Below, in pieces: positions 24,378 through 33,741 of a stretch of 64,000 bases of DNA (position 1 is the stretch's first letter; the number at the start of each line of letters is the position of its first letter). The stretch comes from Knoellia locipacati (lineage in GTDB: Bacteria; Actinomycetota; Actinomycetes; Actinomycetales; Dermatophilaceae): positions 434,001 to 498,000 of the forward strand of contig NZ_BKBA01000003.1 of NCBI RefSeq assembly GCF_007992835.1, read 5' to 3'. A model generated the notes under the pieces. That model searched no databases and was not told the DNA's origin. It saw only the letters and a list, made by a program, of their open reading frames with translations. The position numbers were made by a program, and so were the translations under genes.

Positions 24378-27130
24378 GGATGTGGCTGCGACGCGATGTC
24401 GGGCAGGCGGTCGCGGAGCTCGGCCCGGGAGGTGATGTCGAGCTTCGTGTAGACGTGGCGCAGGTGGTACTCGACGGTCTTGGGGCTGAGGAAGAGGGCT
24501 GCCGCCACCTCACGGGTGGTGCGTCCCTCGCCGAGCAGCTCGGCGATCTGGAGCTCGCGGGCGGTGAGGTCGAGGACCGGGCCGGCCCGTCGGGCACGGG
24601 CCCGGAGCCCGGTCGCCTCGAGCTCGGCCGACGCGTCGTCGGCCCAGAGCCGGGCGCCCAGCCGCTCGAAGTCGGCCCGCGCCTCCTCGAGCGGGCCGCG
24701 GGCCTCGACCCGGCGGCGAGCACGGCGCAGGCGGGCACCGAGGAGCAGGAGCGTGCGGGCCCGCTCGAAGGTGTCGGGCCCCTCGTCGTGCAGGCGCAGG
24801 GCCGCACCGAACCGCTCGTCGAGCTCGTCGTCGTCGCCCAGCAGCGCGAAGGCCCGGGCAGCGCGCGCCAGCGACCAGGGCCGGGCCTTGCGTCGTGCCC
24901 TCACCACGAACGCGTCGTGCACCTGCAGGGCGCGATCCCGCTCGCCCCTGCGCAGGAGCGCCTCGACGAGATCGGGAGCAGGCGACAGGTCGGGGTCGCC
25001 GACGTCGAAGGCGTCGAGCTGCTGGGCCACGGCGCTGAACCCCGTGATCGCGGAGTCGACGTCACCCAGCGAGAGGTCGAGCTCGGCGACGGCGAAGCCG
25101 GCCCACACCGACGCGAGCCTGAGGTCGCGCCGCTCCCCCACCCCGGAGGCCTCGGCCGCCAGCCGCCGGCACTCGTCCGACCGCCCCTGCCGGGACAGGA
25201 GCTGGGAGAGGCCGGCCAGCGACGCCCCGAGCTCAGTGAGCTGGCCGAACTCCCGGGCGAGGTCGACGGCCTCGCCGTAGAGCGCCTCCGCCCACGACCA
25301 CCGGTCGGTCGTCGCGTCACTGCGGGCGAGGTGGAAGAGCAGGTGGGGCAGGTGCCCGACCTCCGAGCTGCGGCGCCGGGCCTCGATGCTCTCGCGCAGC
25401 AGGTCGCGGACGTCGCCGACCTCTCGGAGGTACAGCAGACCCGTGAGGGCCCAGTCGGCCTCCTGGGGCGTGGGCTCGCCCTGCGCCACGAGCCCTTCGA
25501 CGCCGGCGCGCAGCGCCTCGAGGCCCGGTTCACCGGCCAGCCCGCGCGCCATCCCGGTGGCGATCGAGGCGATCGAGGCGATCGACGCGCTCGTGCCCCC
25601 GTGGCCCGGCGCGTCCTCACCGGTGCGGGCGACGAGCCCCGGGAGCCGGGCGGCCGCCGCGAGCGCGGACCGGGCGTCGAGCAGGTAGAAGCACGAGTCG
25701 ATGGCCGCGGCATACATGACGACGGCCTCGTCCGGCGCGCCCTCTTCCGCCTCGGACGCGGCGGCCAGGAGGAGGTCGCGCGCCTCCTCGAGGGAGCCAC
25801 CACGCGCGGCGACCTGCCCCGCCATGGCGCGAGCGCGTGCCCGCTGCACCGGGTCCGGGGCGTGCCGCACGGCCTCGTCCAGCAGAGACGGGGCGCGCGA
25901 GTCCTCGCCTGCCAGCCACGCCGCCTCACCGGCCGCGAGGAACCGCCGGGCCCGTGCCGCGGCGTCCGTCGAGAGGGTGGCGGCCCGCTCGTGCGCGGAC
26001 GAGGCCACCGCGAACGCCCCACGCGCCGACGCACGGTGGCCCACCTCGTCGAGCTCGACCGCCACGTCGTCGTCGAGCCCCAGCGTCGCCTCGCTCCGGT
26101 GCCAGGCACGACGGTCGGTCTCGCCCGGGGCCACGGCCCGGGCCGCGAGGGCGTGCAGCCGGCGGCGCTCACCCGGTGGGATCCCCGCGAGCACCGCCGA
26201 CCCGACGAGCGGGTGGGTGAAGTCGACTCGGTAGGCGGTCAGCGTGACGATCCTCAGCTCCTCGGCCCGTTCGAGTCCGTCGAGGGGCACGCCGAGCGAC
26301 CGGCAGACGCCGGCGACCGTCGGGAGGTCCCCGCCGGTCACTGCCACGACGCGCAGCACTCGCAGCTGATCCGGGTCCAGGCCCGCGACCCGTCGTGCGA
26401 AGGCGTCGGCGACGACCTGCGGCACCTCCAGTGCGTGGGTGAACGGGCCCGCGCCGAGGACCTCGGGTTCCTGCGCGAGCGCCCGGATGGCGAGGGGGTT
26501 GCCCGCACCGCCGTCGGCCACCCGACGCCGCTGGTCGGCCGTCAGGGCGGTGGGGGCGACGTCGTCGGCGAGCCGCTCGGCCGCGTCAGCAGCGATCGGT
26601 CCGAGGTGCAGCGTCGGGAGGTCGCCCCACGCCTCGGCCTCACCCGTCCGGACGGCGACGAGGACGAGCACCGAGTCGACGAGCACGCGCCGCGCGACGA
26701 ACGCGAGGGCCTGCGCCGACGACGTGTCGAGGAGGTGGGCGTCGTCCACGACGACCGCGAGCGGCCCGGACTCGGCCGCCCGGGTGACGAGGGTCAGCGC
26801 CGCCGCCGACACCGCGAACCGGTCGGCGACCCCCTCCGAGCGCAGGGCGAGCGCGACGCCGAGAGCGTGTGCCTGTGGCTCCGGCAGGTCGTCCAGGGAG
26901 GGCAGTATCGGGTGCAGGACACGGGCGAGGCCTGCGAAGGGCAGCTCGCGCTCGGCCGGCGTGCCCACGCACCGCAGGACACGGAAGCCGGTGGCCCGCT
27001 CGAGGGTGTCCGCGACGAGGGCGCTCTTGCCGATGCCCGCGTCACCGCTGAGGACGAGGACCCCGCTCTGCCCCACGCGCGCACCGGAGACCAGCGCGTC
27101 GAGGGTGCGCTGCTCGTCCTCCCGGCCCAT
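24365..27130 (-). CDS. LAL-type LuxR transcriptional regulator (ATPase + HTH)
   Basis: About 921 residues. An N-terminal STAND-type ATPase has Walker A GDAGIGKSALV near residue 32 and Walker B VVVDDAHLLD near residue 130. A long helical, TPR-like middle follows. The C-terminal LuxR HTH (LTARELQIAELLGEGRTTRE; LSPKTVEYHLRHVYTKL) binds DNA. LAL regulators activate nearby biosynthetic or catabolic genes on ligand binding. It is divergent from the methyltransferase and hydrolase-glycosyltransferase genes, its likely targets. ATG 27130 has AGAAGG 5 bases upstream; GTG 27136 is less likely. Confidence 0.9.
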   Translation of the reverse strand: MGREDEQRTLDALVSGARVGQSGVLVLSGDAGIGKSALVADTLERATGFRVLRCVGTPAERELPFAGLARVLHPILPSLDDLPEPQAHALGVALALRSEGVADRFAVSAAALTLVTRAAESGPLAVVVDDAHLLDTSSAQALAFVARRVLVDSVLVLVAVRTGEAEAWGDLPTLHLGPIAADAAERLADDVAPTALTADQRRRVADGGAGNPLAIRALAQEPEVLGAGPFTHALEVPQVVADAFARRVAGLDPDQLRVLRVVAVTGGDLPTVAGVCRSLGVPLDGLERAEELRIVTLTAYRVDFTHPLVGSAVLAGIPPGERRRLHALAARAVAPGETDRRAWHRSEATLGLDDDVAVELDEVGHRASARGAFAVASSAHERAATLSTDAAARARRFLAAGEAAWLAGEDSRAPSLLDEAVRHAPDPVQRARARAMAGQVAARGGSLEEARDLLLAAASEAEEGAPDEAVVMYAAAIDSCFYLLDARSALAAAARLPGLVARTGEDAPGHGGTSASIASIASIATGMARGLAGEPGLEALRAGVEGLVAQGEPTPQEADWALTGLLYLREVGDVRDLLRESIEARRRSSEVGHLPHLLFHLARSDATTDRWSWAEALYGEAVDLAREFGQLTELGASLAGLSQLLSRQGRSDECRRLAAEASGVGERRDLRLASVWAGFAVAELDLSLGDVDSAITGFSAVAQQLDAFDVGDPDLSPAPDLVEALLRRGERDRALQVHDAFVVRARRKARPWSLARAARAFALLGDDDELDERFGAALRLHDEGPDTFERARTLLLLGARLRRARRRVEARGPLEEARADFERLGARLWADDASAELEATGLRARARRAGPVLDLTARELQIAELLGEGRTTREVAAALFLSPKTVEYHLRHVYTKLDITSRAELRDRLPDIASQPHPSHP

Positions 27131-27176
27131 CAGCACCTTCTGATGCTAGGGCCGGGGCGCCTGCGCGACGAAGGAC

Positions 27177-27191
27177 CAGGGGGGTCCCCTG
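27177..27191. promoter_or_regulatory. CAGGGG-CCCCTG dyad in the divergent LuxR/methyltransferase promoter region
   Basis: CAGGGG (27177-27182) and CCCCTG (27186-27191) form a perfect 6-bp dyad, and CTGATGC is repeated at 27140 and 27189. It is the only clear symmetry in the 143-base divergent region and a candidate site for the adjacent LAL regulator. Confidence 0.45.
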
Positions 27192-27273
27192 ATGCGAGCC
27201 GCGCCCGCCCGGCGCCACCCTCGGCAGCAGAGGCCGTGGCACCCGCCCGGGCCACCGACGTGAGGAGCACCCC

Positions 27274-28353
27274 ATGAGCATCGACACCACCACCCCTGCC
27301 ATCGACATGGACGCCCTCATGGGCTTCGTGTTCCGCGCCGTCGACGAGGTCGGCGCCGCGCTCAACTGCGCCCTCGTCGTCATGGGCGACAAGCTCGGCT
27401 ACTACCGGGCCCTGGCCGACCACGGGCCGCTCGAGGCGCCGGACCTCGCCCGGAGGACGGGGACGGGCGAGCGCTACGCCACGGAGTGGCTGGGCGCCCA
27501 GGCGGCGGGCGGGTTCGTGACCTACGACCCGGAGACGCGCACCTACACCCTCCCCGCCGAGCACGCCGTGGCCCTCACCGACCCGACCAGCCCGGCATAC
27601 CTCCCCGGCTTCTTCCAGATCGCGTTCGGCACGGTGCGCGACGCCGACCGCATCATCGACAAGGCACGGGACGGGGACGGTCTCGGCTGGGGCGAGCACA
27701 ACAGCGACGTGCACGACGGCTGCGAGCGCTTCTTCCGCCCCGGGTACGCCACGAACCTCGTCACGCAGTGGCTCCCGGCCCTCGACGGCGTGGTCGAGCG
27801 GCTGGAGGCCGGCGGGTCGGTGCACGACCTCGGCTGCGGCCACGGCTCGTCGACGATCCTCATGGCCCAGGCCTTCCCGAGCTCGACCTTCGTCGGCTCC
27901 GACGTCCACGGCCCGTCGATCGAGGTGGCGCGCGAGCGGGCGGCCGAAGCCGGTGTCGCGCAACGCATCCGGTGGGAGGTCACCCCGGCAACCGGCCTCA
28001 CCGGGTCGGGCTTCGACCTCGTGACGACCTTCGACGCCCTGCACGACATGGGTGACCCCGTCGGAGCCGCCCGCCGCGTCCACGACGCGCTCGCCGACGA
28101 CGGCACGTGGATGGTCGTCGAACCCGTCGCCGGGGACCACGTCGAGGACAACCTCAACCCCGTGGGCCGGGCCTACTATGGGTTCTCCACCCTGCTCTGC
28201 ACCCCCGCGTCCCTGTCGCAGGACGTCGGGCTGGCCATCGGCACCCAGGCCGGTCCGGCCCGCATCCGCGACATCGTGACCACCGCCGGGTTCGGCTCGT
28301 TCCGGATCGCGGCCACCACCCCGTTCAACAACGTGTTCGAGGTCAGGAAGTGA
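27274..28353 (+). CDS. Class I SAM-dependent methyltransferase
   Basis: A 359-residue enzyme. The N-terminal 150 residues hold a winged-helix-like region (YYRALADHGPLEAPDLARRT) as in small-molecule O-methyltransferases. The SAM site follows with motif I HDLGCGHGSSTILMA, the acidic SDVHGPSIEVARERA and TTFDALHDMGDP. The substrate is unknown; the layout is that of natural-product or quinone-type methyltransferases. GAGGAG lies 8 bases before the ATG. Its stop overlaps the GTG of the next gene (GTGA), so it is co-translated with the hydrolase-glycosyltransferase fusion. Confidence 0.88.
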   Translation: MSIDTTTPAIDMDALMGFVFRAVDEVGAALNCALVVMGDKLGYYRALADHGPLEAPDLARRTGTGERYATEWLGAQAAGGFVTYDPETRTYTLPAEHAVALTDPTSPAYLPGFFQIAFGTVRDADRIIDKARDGDGLGWGEHNSDVHDGCERFFRPGYATNLVTQWLPALDGVVERLEAGGSVHDLGCGHGSSTILMAQAFPSSTFVGSDVHGPSIEVARERAAEAGVAQRIRWEVTPATGLTGSGFDLVTTFDALHDMGDPVGAARRVHDALADDGTWMVVEPVAGDHVEDNLNPVGRAYYGFSTLLCTPASLSQDVGLAIGTQAGPARIRDIVTTAGFGSFRIAATTPFNNVFEVRK

Positions 28354-30560
28354 CCGCCGTGGCCCCCACCGACGGCACCCGGCTCGGCGACGCGGCCGGC
28401 CCCGGCAGCCGGGCCCGGCTGCCCGAGGCCACGGGAGTCACCACCCGTGACGGCGTCGACCTCGCCTGGGAGTCGTTCGGGTCGGGGGCCACGACCCTCC
28501 TGCTCATGCCGACCTGGTCGATCGTCCCGTCGCGCATCTGGAGGGCCCAGGTCCCCTACCTCGCCCGCCACTTCCGGGTCGTCACCTTCGACGGGCGCGG
28601 CAGCGGCGCCTCCGGGCGCCCGACCGGTGCCACGGCATACACGAACGAGGAGTACGCCGCGGACGCCGTCGCCGTCATGGACGCCGCGCGTGTCGACCGG
28701 GCCGTCCTGGTGTCGCTGTCGTGCGGCGGTGCCTGGTCGGTGCACGTCGCGACGAGCCACCCGGAGCGCGTCCTCGGCCTCTTCGCCATCGCGCCGTCGT
28801 GCGGCTTCCGGCTCGAGGACCCGCACCGCGACTCCGTCCCGTGGGACGAGCGCCTGCCGAGCGCGCACGGCTGGGAGAAGTACAACAAGCACTATTGGCT
28901 CGAGGGCGACTACGACGACTTCGTCCGCTTCTTCTTCCGGCAGATGTTCAGCGAGCCGCACTCGACCAAGCAGATCGAGGACGCCGTCGCGTGGGGTCAC
29001 CAGATCTCGCCGCAGACCCTGGCCGACACGACAGCCGGGCGGATCGGCTGCGACGGCGCCGTGTGCTCCGACATCGAGGACCTCTGCCGGCGGGTCACCC
29101 AGCCCGTCACCGTGCTGCACGGTTCGGACGACCGCATCCGCGGGCTCCAGTACGGCGAGCGCCTCGCCGAGCTCACCGGTGGGGAGCTCGTCGTCGTCGA
29201 GGGTTCCGGCCACGGGCCGCTCGCGCGTGACCCGGTCCTCGTCAACCACGAGATCCGGCGCTTCGCGCAACGCTTCGACCCGTATGCCGTGCGCCCCACC
29301 ACCGCTGCCGCTCCCGGTGGCGCGGGGAGCCGGAGGACCCGTGTCCGGGCGGCGTCACGACGCAGGCGTGCCCTCTACATCTCCTCGCCCATCGGTCTCG
29401 GGCACGCGCGCCGCGACCTCGCCGTCGCCGACGAGCTGCGTCTGCTGCACCCCGACCTCGACGTCCAGTGGCTGGCCCAGGACCCGGTGACCCGGGTGCT
29501 GGCCGCGCGCGGGGAGTCGGTGCACCCGGCGTCGGCGCACCTCGCCAGCGAGTCGGGCCACATCGAGAGCGAGTCCGGTGAGCACGACCTGCACGCGTTC
29601 CGCGCGCTGCGCCGGATGGACGAGATCCTTGTCAACAACTTCATGGTGTTCGACGAGCTCATGGAACGGGAGGCGTTCGACCTCGTCATCGGCGACGAGG
29701 CGTGGGACATCGACTACTTCCTCCACGAGAACCCGGAGCTCAAGCGCGCGACCTATGCATGGTTCACGGACTTCGTCGGCTGGCTGCCGATGCCGGACGG
29801 TGGAGACGAGGAGGCCTGTCTCACAGCCGATCTCAACGCCGAGATGATCGAGCAGCGGGCCCGGTTCCGTGGGCTGCGCGACCGCTCGATCTTCGTCGGG
29901 AGCCCCGCCGACATCGTCCCCGACACCTTCGGGCCCGGCCTGCCGTCGATCCGCGCGTGGACCGAGGGCGAGTTCGACTTCGCCGGCTACGTCACGGGCT
30001 TCGACCCGTCGGCCCACGACGGCGAGGCGCTGCGGGCCCGGCTCGGCTTCGAGCCGGACGAGCGGGTCTGCGTGGTGTCCGTCGGGGGCTCGGGCGTCGG
30101 GCTGCCCCTGCTGAGAAGGGTGCTCGACGCGGCACCGCTCGCACGACGGCTCGTGCCGGAGCTGCGGTTCGTCGTCGTCACGGGGCCGCGCATCGAGCCG
30201 GGCTCGCTCCCGGTGACCGACGGGGTCGAGGTCGTCGGCTACGTCCCGGACCTCACCAAGCACCTCGCCGCGTGCGACGTCGCGCTCACCCAGGGGGGAC
30301 TCACGACCTGCATGGAGCTCACGGCGCTGCGCAAGCCCTTCCTCCACGTGCCGCTGCGCCACCACTTCGAGCAGAACTTCCACGTCCGGCGCCGGCTCGA
30401 GCAGTACCGCGCGGGGACCTGCCTGGACTACGCGCTCGCCACGGACCCGGACGCCCTCGCCGCCATGCTCGTCAAGGAGCTCGGCCGGGACGTCGACTAC
30501 CGCCCGGTCGAGACCGACGGTGCGGCCCGCGCGGCGGCGATGCTCGCCGAGCTCCTCTGA
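28350..30560 (+). CDS. Fusion of alpha/beta hydrolase and UGT/MurG-like glycosyltransferase
   Basis: A 736-residue two-domain protein. Residues about 25-305: alpha/beta hydrolase with FDGRGSGASGRP, a nucleophile elbow LVSLSCGGAW (SxSxG in place of GxSxG), VLHGSDDRI and GSGHGPLARDP (probable catalytic His). Residues about 335-736: GT-B-type glycosyltransferase with SSPIGLGHARRDLAVADEL, VVSVGGSGVGLPLLRR, VEVVGYVPDLTKHLAACDVA and TQGGLTTCMELTALRKP, as in MurG and macrolide glycosyltransferases. The reading frame is continuous. Coupled to the methyltransferase gene, it suggests a small tailoring pathway for an unknown metabolite, controlled by the LAL regulator. Confidence 0.85.
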   Translation: MTAVAPTDGTRLGDAAGPGSRARLPEATGVTTRDGVDLAWESFGSGATTLLLMPTWSIVPSRIWRAQVPYLARHFRVVTFDGRGSGASGRPTGATAYTNEEYAADAVAVMDAARVDRAVLVSLSCGGAWSVHVATSHPERVLGLFAIAPSCGFRLEDPHRDSVPWDERLPSAHGWEKYNKHYWLEGDYDDFVRFFFRQMFSEPHSTKQIEDAVAWGHQISPQTLADTTAGRIGCDGAVCSDIEDLCRRVTQPVTVLHGSDDRIRGLQYGERLAELTGGELVVVEGSGHGPLARDPVLVNHEIRRFAQRFDPYAVRPTTAAAPGGAGSRRTRVRAASRRRRALYISSPIGLGHARRDLAVADELRLLHPDLDVQWLAQDPVTRVLAARGESVHPASAHLASESGHIESESGEHDLHAFRALRRMDEILVNNFMVFDELMEREAFDLVIGDEAWDIDYFLHENPELKRATYAWFTDFVGWLPMPDGGDEEACLTADLNAEMIEQRARFRGLRDRSIFVGSPADIVPDTFGPGLPSIRAWTEGEFDFAGYVTGFDPSAHDGEALRARLGFEPDERVCVVSVGGSGVGLPLLRRVLDAAPLARRLVPELRFVVVTGPRIEPGSLPVTDGVEVVGYVPDLTKHLAACDVALTQGGLTTCMELTALRKPFLHVPLRHHFEQNFHVRRRLEQYRAGTCLDYALATDPDALAAMLVKELGRDVDYRPVETDGAARAAAMLAELL

Positions 30561-30590
30561 CTCGGCCCACGGCTCACGGCCGCGGCGCGG

Positions 30591-31019
30591 CTACTGCTGG
30601 ATGTAGGCGCTCAGCTGGTCGCGCTCGGCCTGGAGGTCGGTGATCCGGTGCTTGACGACGTCACCGATGCTCACGATCGCCGCGAGCTTGCCGTCGACGA
30701 GCACGGGCACGTGGCGGAAGCGGTTCTCGGTCATCGTGTGCTCGAGATCGGTGAGCTCGTCCTCGGGTGAGCAGGTCTGCACCTCGGACGTCATGATCTC
30801 GGAGACGGCCTCGTCGAGCACCGCCGCGCCACGCTGCTGGAGGTGGCGCACGACGTCACGCTCACTGACGATGCCGGCGATGGTCGAGCCGTCGTCACTC
30901 ACGACCACGGCGCCGATGCGGTGCTCGGCCAGCAGGTCGAGGAGGTCGGTGACACTGGCGTCGGAGCGCACCGTGACGACGGTGCCTCCCTTGCGCTTCA
31001 CGACGTCGGAGATCCTCAT
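30591..31019 (-). CDS. CBS-domain pair protein
   Basis: A 142-residue protein made of two CBS motifs (about residues 8-60 and 72-128), with LAEHRIGAVVVSDDG, GIVSERDVVRHL and RHVPVLVDGKLAAIVSIGDV. CBS pairs bind adenine nucleotides and act as sensors; stand-alone versions have no assigned target. A short coiled tail (TDLQAERDQLSAYIQQ) ends the protein. ATG 31019 is supported by minus-strand TACCGT 6 bases upstream, a leaderless arrangement. It converges on the glycosyltransferase fusion gene with a 30-base gap. Confidence 0.9.
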   Translation of the reverse strand: MRISDVVKRKGGTVVTVRSDASVTDLLDLLAEHRIGAVVVSDDGSTIAGIVSERDVVRHLQQRGAAVLDEAVSEIMTSEVQTCSPEDELTDLEHTMTENRFRHVPVLVDGKLAAIVSIGDVVKHRITDLQAERDQLSAYIQQ

Positions 31020-31215
31020 GACCCGACGGTAGTGCTCCCGACCGGACCGCGCCAGACTTCCGGGAGTCCCCGCACGCCCGACCCGTGGCTGCGCGTGACA
31101 GGAGCGGACGGCATACGGCATGCTGACCACAACCGCCGACACGGACGTCGGCGGGTTTCCCCTTTACAACGGATCGTCCGGCACGTTCCTGCCGGTGAAG
31201 GAAGGCAATGACGCC

Positions 31216-32322
31216 ATGGCAACTGTGAAGTTCGACGAAGCGACCCGGGTCTACCCCGGCAACGACACGCCCTCGGTCGACCGGCTCAACATCGACATCC
31301 AGGACGGCGAGTTCCTCGTCCTCGTCGGCCCCTCCGGATGTGGCAAGTCCACCTCCCTGCGCATGCTCGCCGGCCTCGAGGAGGTCAACGGCGGCAAGAT
31401 CTGGATCGGTGACCGCGACGTCACCAACCTGTCCCCCAAGGACCGCGACGTCGCCATGGTCTTCCAGAACTACGCGCTCTACCCGCACATGAGCGTCGCC
31501 GACAACATGGGCTTCGCGCTCAAGATCGCCGGCGTCGACAAGGGCGAGATCCGCAAGCGCGTCGAGGAGGCAGCCAAGATCCTCGACCTCACCCAGTACC
31601 TCGACCGCAAGCCCAAGGCCCTCTCCGGTGGCCAGCGCCAGCGCGTCGCCATGGGTCGCGCGATCGTCCGCTCGCCCCAGGTCTTCCTCATGGACGAGCC
31701 GCTGTCCAACCTCGACGCCAAGCTCCGCGTGCAGACCCGCACGCAGATCGCCTCGCTGCAGCGTCGTCTCGGCGTCACCACGGTCTACGTCACGCACGAC
31801 CAGACCGAGGCCATGACGATGGGTGACCGCATCGCGGTGCTCAAGGACGGCATCCTCCAGCAGTGCGCCACCCCGCGCGAGATGTACGACTCCCCCGCCA
31901 ACGTGTTCGTCGCCGGCTTCATCGGCTCGCCCGCGATGAACCTCGTGTCGGTGCCGGTCGCCGACGGCGGCGTGAAGTTCGGCTCGCACACCCTCCCCGT
32001 CGAGCGTGACTCGCTCGCCGGTGGCGGCAGCAACGTCATCGTGGGCGTCCGTCCCGAGGACGTCGAGGTCGGCAACGAGGGCGACGGTCTCGAGCTCACG
32101 GTCGACGTCGTCGAGGAGCTCGGCGCCGACGCCTACGTCTACGGCACGCCCACCGACGACGCGATCAAGCTCGAGGGCGGCGACGACTCGCTCGTCAAGC
32201 CGTTCATCGCGCGCGTCGACGGCCGTCGGGTCCCGATGAAGGGCGAGAAGATCTGGGTCCAGCCCAACTCGAGCCACATGCACGTGTTCAACGCGGAGTC
32301 GGGCGCTCGTCTGAGCCACTGA
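31216..32322 (+). CDS. msiK: ABC transporter ATPase, MsiK/UgpC type
   Basis: A 368-residue sugar-importer ATPase of the CUT1 class: Walker A GPSGCGKST, Q-loop VFQNYALYPH, signature LSGGQRQRVAMGRA, Walker B VFLMDEPLSNLD, H-loop THDQTEAMTMG, and a C-terminal TOBE-like domain (about 240-368). No permease or binding-protein gene is adjacent. Orphan ATPases of this kind in actinobacteria (MsiK in Streptomyces) energise several sugar importers encoded elsewhere, and that is the most likely role. GAAGGAAGG lies about 10 bases before ATG 31216. A strong hairpin terminator follows at 32338. Confidence 0.9.
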   Translation: MATVKFDEATRVYPGNDTPSVDRLNIDIQDGEFLVLVGPSGCGKSTSLRMLAGLEEVNGGKIWIGDRDVTNLSPKDRDVAMVFQNYALYPHMSVADNMGFALKIAGVDKGEIRKRVEEAAKILDLTQYLDRKPKALSGGQRQRVAMGRAIVRSPQVFLMDEPLSNLDAKLRVQTRTQIASLQRRLGVTTVYVTHDQTEAMTMGDRIAVLKDGILQQCATPREMYDSPANVFVAGFIGSPAMNLVSVPVADGGVKFGSHTLPVERDSLAGGGSNVIVGVRPEDVEVGNEGDGLELTVDVVEELGADAYVYGTPTDDAIKLEGGDDSLVKPFIARVDGRRVPMKGEKIWVQPNSSHMHVFNAESGARLSH

Positions 32323-32337
32323 CGCCACACGCTGCAT

Positions 32338-32387
32338 CTTCGGGGGTGCCAGGAGCTCGGTATGCCGTGCGCCTGGCACCCCTGAAG
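32338..32387 (+). terminator. 16-bp hairpin terminator with an iterated octamer in its loop
   Basis: CTTCGGGGGTGCCAGG (32338-32353) pairs with 32372-32387 with one mismatch. The 18-base loop contains GTATGCCG (32360). CGTTTCCCG follows. It ends the msiK-type transcript. Confidence 0.75.
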
Positions 32388-32423
32388 CGTTTCCCGTCCG
32401 TGGTTCCCCGCCGGAGGTAGCCG

Positions 32424-33662
32424 ATGGCCCTGCAGATCACCACCGCCCGACCGGACCCGGCCCTGCTCGACCTGCCGTGGTCGACGCCGCTGGAGGACTG
32501 GCCCGAGGACCTCCTCGCCGCCCTCCCCCGCGGCATCTCCCGGCACGTCGTCCGGTTCGTCAAGCTGTCCGGGCGCGTCCTCGCCGTCAAGGAGATCAAG
32601 GAGGACATCGCCCGTCGCGAGTACGCCATGCTGCGCAACCTGCGCCGCCTCGACCAGCCCGCGGTGGAGCCGTTCGGGATCGTCAGCGGGCGGGTGTCCG
32701 CCGACGGGACGCCCCTCGACGCGTGCCTTCTCACCCGCCACCTCAAGTTCTCGCTGCCCTACCGCGCGCTGTTCTCGCAGGGCCTGCGACCGGGCACCGA
32801 GACCCGCCTCATCGACGCCCTCGCGGTGCTGCTCGTCCGGCTGCACCTCACCGGGTTCTGGTGGGGCGACGTGTCGCTGTCCAACACCCTCTTCCGGCGG
32901 GACGCGGGCAGCTTCGCCGCCTGGCTCGTCGACGCCGAGACCGGCGAGCTCTTCCCCAACCTCACCAAGGGCCAGCGCGCCCACGACCTCGACATCGCCC
33001 GCGTCAACATCGCCGGCGAGCTCATGGACCTCCAGGCCGGCGAGCTGCTGGACGTCTCGATCGACCCCGTCGAGATCTCGAACCGCATCGTCACCCGCTA
33101 CGAGGAGCTGTGGGCCGAGCTCACCGCCACCGAGGAGTTCGACACCGGCGAGCGCTGGCGGGTCGAGGAGCGCATCCGCCGCCTCAACGTCCTCGGGTTC
33201 GACGTCGACGAGCTCGCCATCACCACCGACATCGACGGCACCTCGATCAGCATCCAGCCCAAGGTCGTCGACGCCGGCCACCACTCCCGCCGGCTGCTGC
33301 GGCTCACCGGGCTCGACGTCGGTGAGGGCCAGGCCCGGCGCCTGCTCAACGACCTCGACAGCTACCGCGCCTCGACCGACCGGCAGAACGACGACGAGGA
33401 GCTCGTCGCGCACGACTGGCTCACCCGGATCTACGAGCCCATCACCCGGCGCGTGCCTCGCGAGCTGTCCGGCAAGCTCGAGCCCGCCGAGCTCTTCCAC
33501 GAGGTGCTCGAGCACCGCTGGTACATGGCCGAGCGCGAGCAGCAGGACGTGCCGATCGAGCGAGCCATCGAGGACTACGTCCGCTCGATCCTGCCGACCA
33601 AGCCCGACGAGGCCTCGGTCGTGGGGGTCGACACCATCGAGATGCCCGTCATCGCCGACTGA
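32424..33662 (+). CDS. DUF4032 protein, kinase-like
   Basis: A 412-residue protein beginning MALQITTARPDPALLDLPWS. The N-terminal two thirds resemble the Kdo/LPS-kinase fold: RFVKLSGRVLAVKEIKEDIA with a Lys where kinases bind ATP, then FWWGDVSLSNTLF in place of the HxDxxxxN catalytic loop and LVDAETGEL in place of DFG. The C-terminal part matches the DUF4032 family common in actinobacteria. The substrate is unknown. CCGGAGGT lies 7-8 bases before the ATG. It is followed by the RDD gene, with a TAGGAT promoter element (33695) in between. Confidence 0.85.
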   Translation: MALQITTARPDPALLDLPWSTPLEDWPEDLLAALPRGISRHVVRFVKLSGRVLAVKEIKEDIARREYAMLRNLRRLDQPAVEPFGIVSGRVSADGTPLDACLLTRHLKFSLPYRALFSQGLRPGTETRLIDALAVLLVRLHLTGFWWGDVSLSNTLFRRDAGSFAAWLVDAETGELFPNLTKGQRAHDLDIARVNIAGELMDLQAGELLDVSIDPVEISNRIVTRYEELWAELTATEEFDTGERWRVEERIRRLNVLGFDVDELAITTDIDGTSISIQPKVVDAGHHSRRLLRLTGLDVGEGQARRLLNDLDSYRASTDRQNDDEELVAHDWLTRIYEPITRRVPRELSGKLEPAELFHEVLEHRWYMAEREQQDVPIERAIEDYVRSILPTKPDEASVVGVDTIEMPVIAD

Positions 33663-33741
33663 GCGGCCTCCCGGACGCACGCCCCACCCGTCACTAGGAT
33701 CAGGGCGTCCAGCACGAGATCCCACAGGGGGAAGCACCCGC

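Noticed and set aside
24380-27277. A 965-codon open frame on the + strand.
   Set aside because: Antisense to the LuxR/LAL gene, with Arg/Gly/Glu/Val-rich content typical of antisense frames in high-GC DNA and no recognisable domain. Similar long shadows at 812-3364 (minus), 20824-23334 (plus) and 60302-63043 (minus) were rejected for the same reason.
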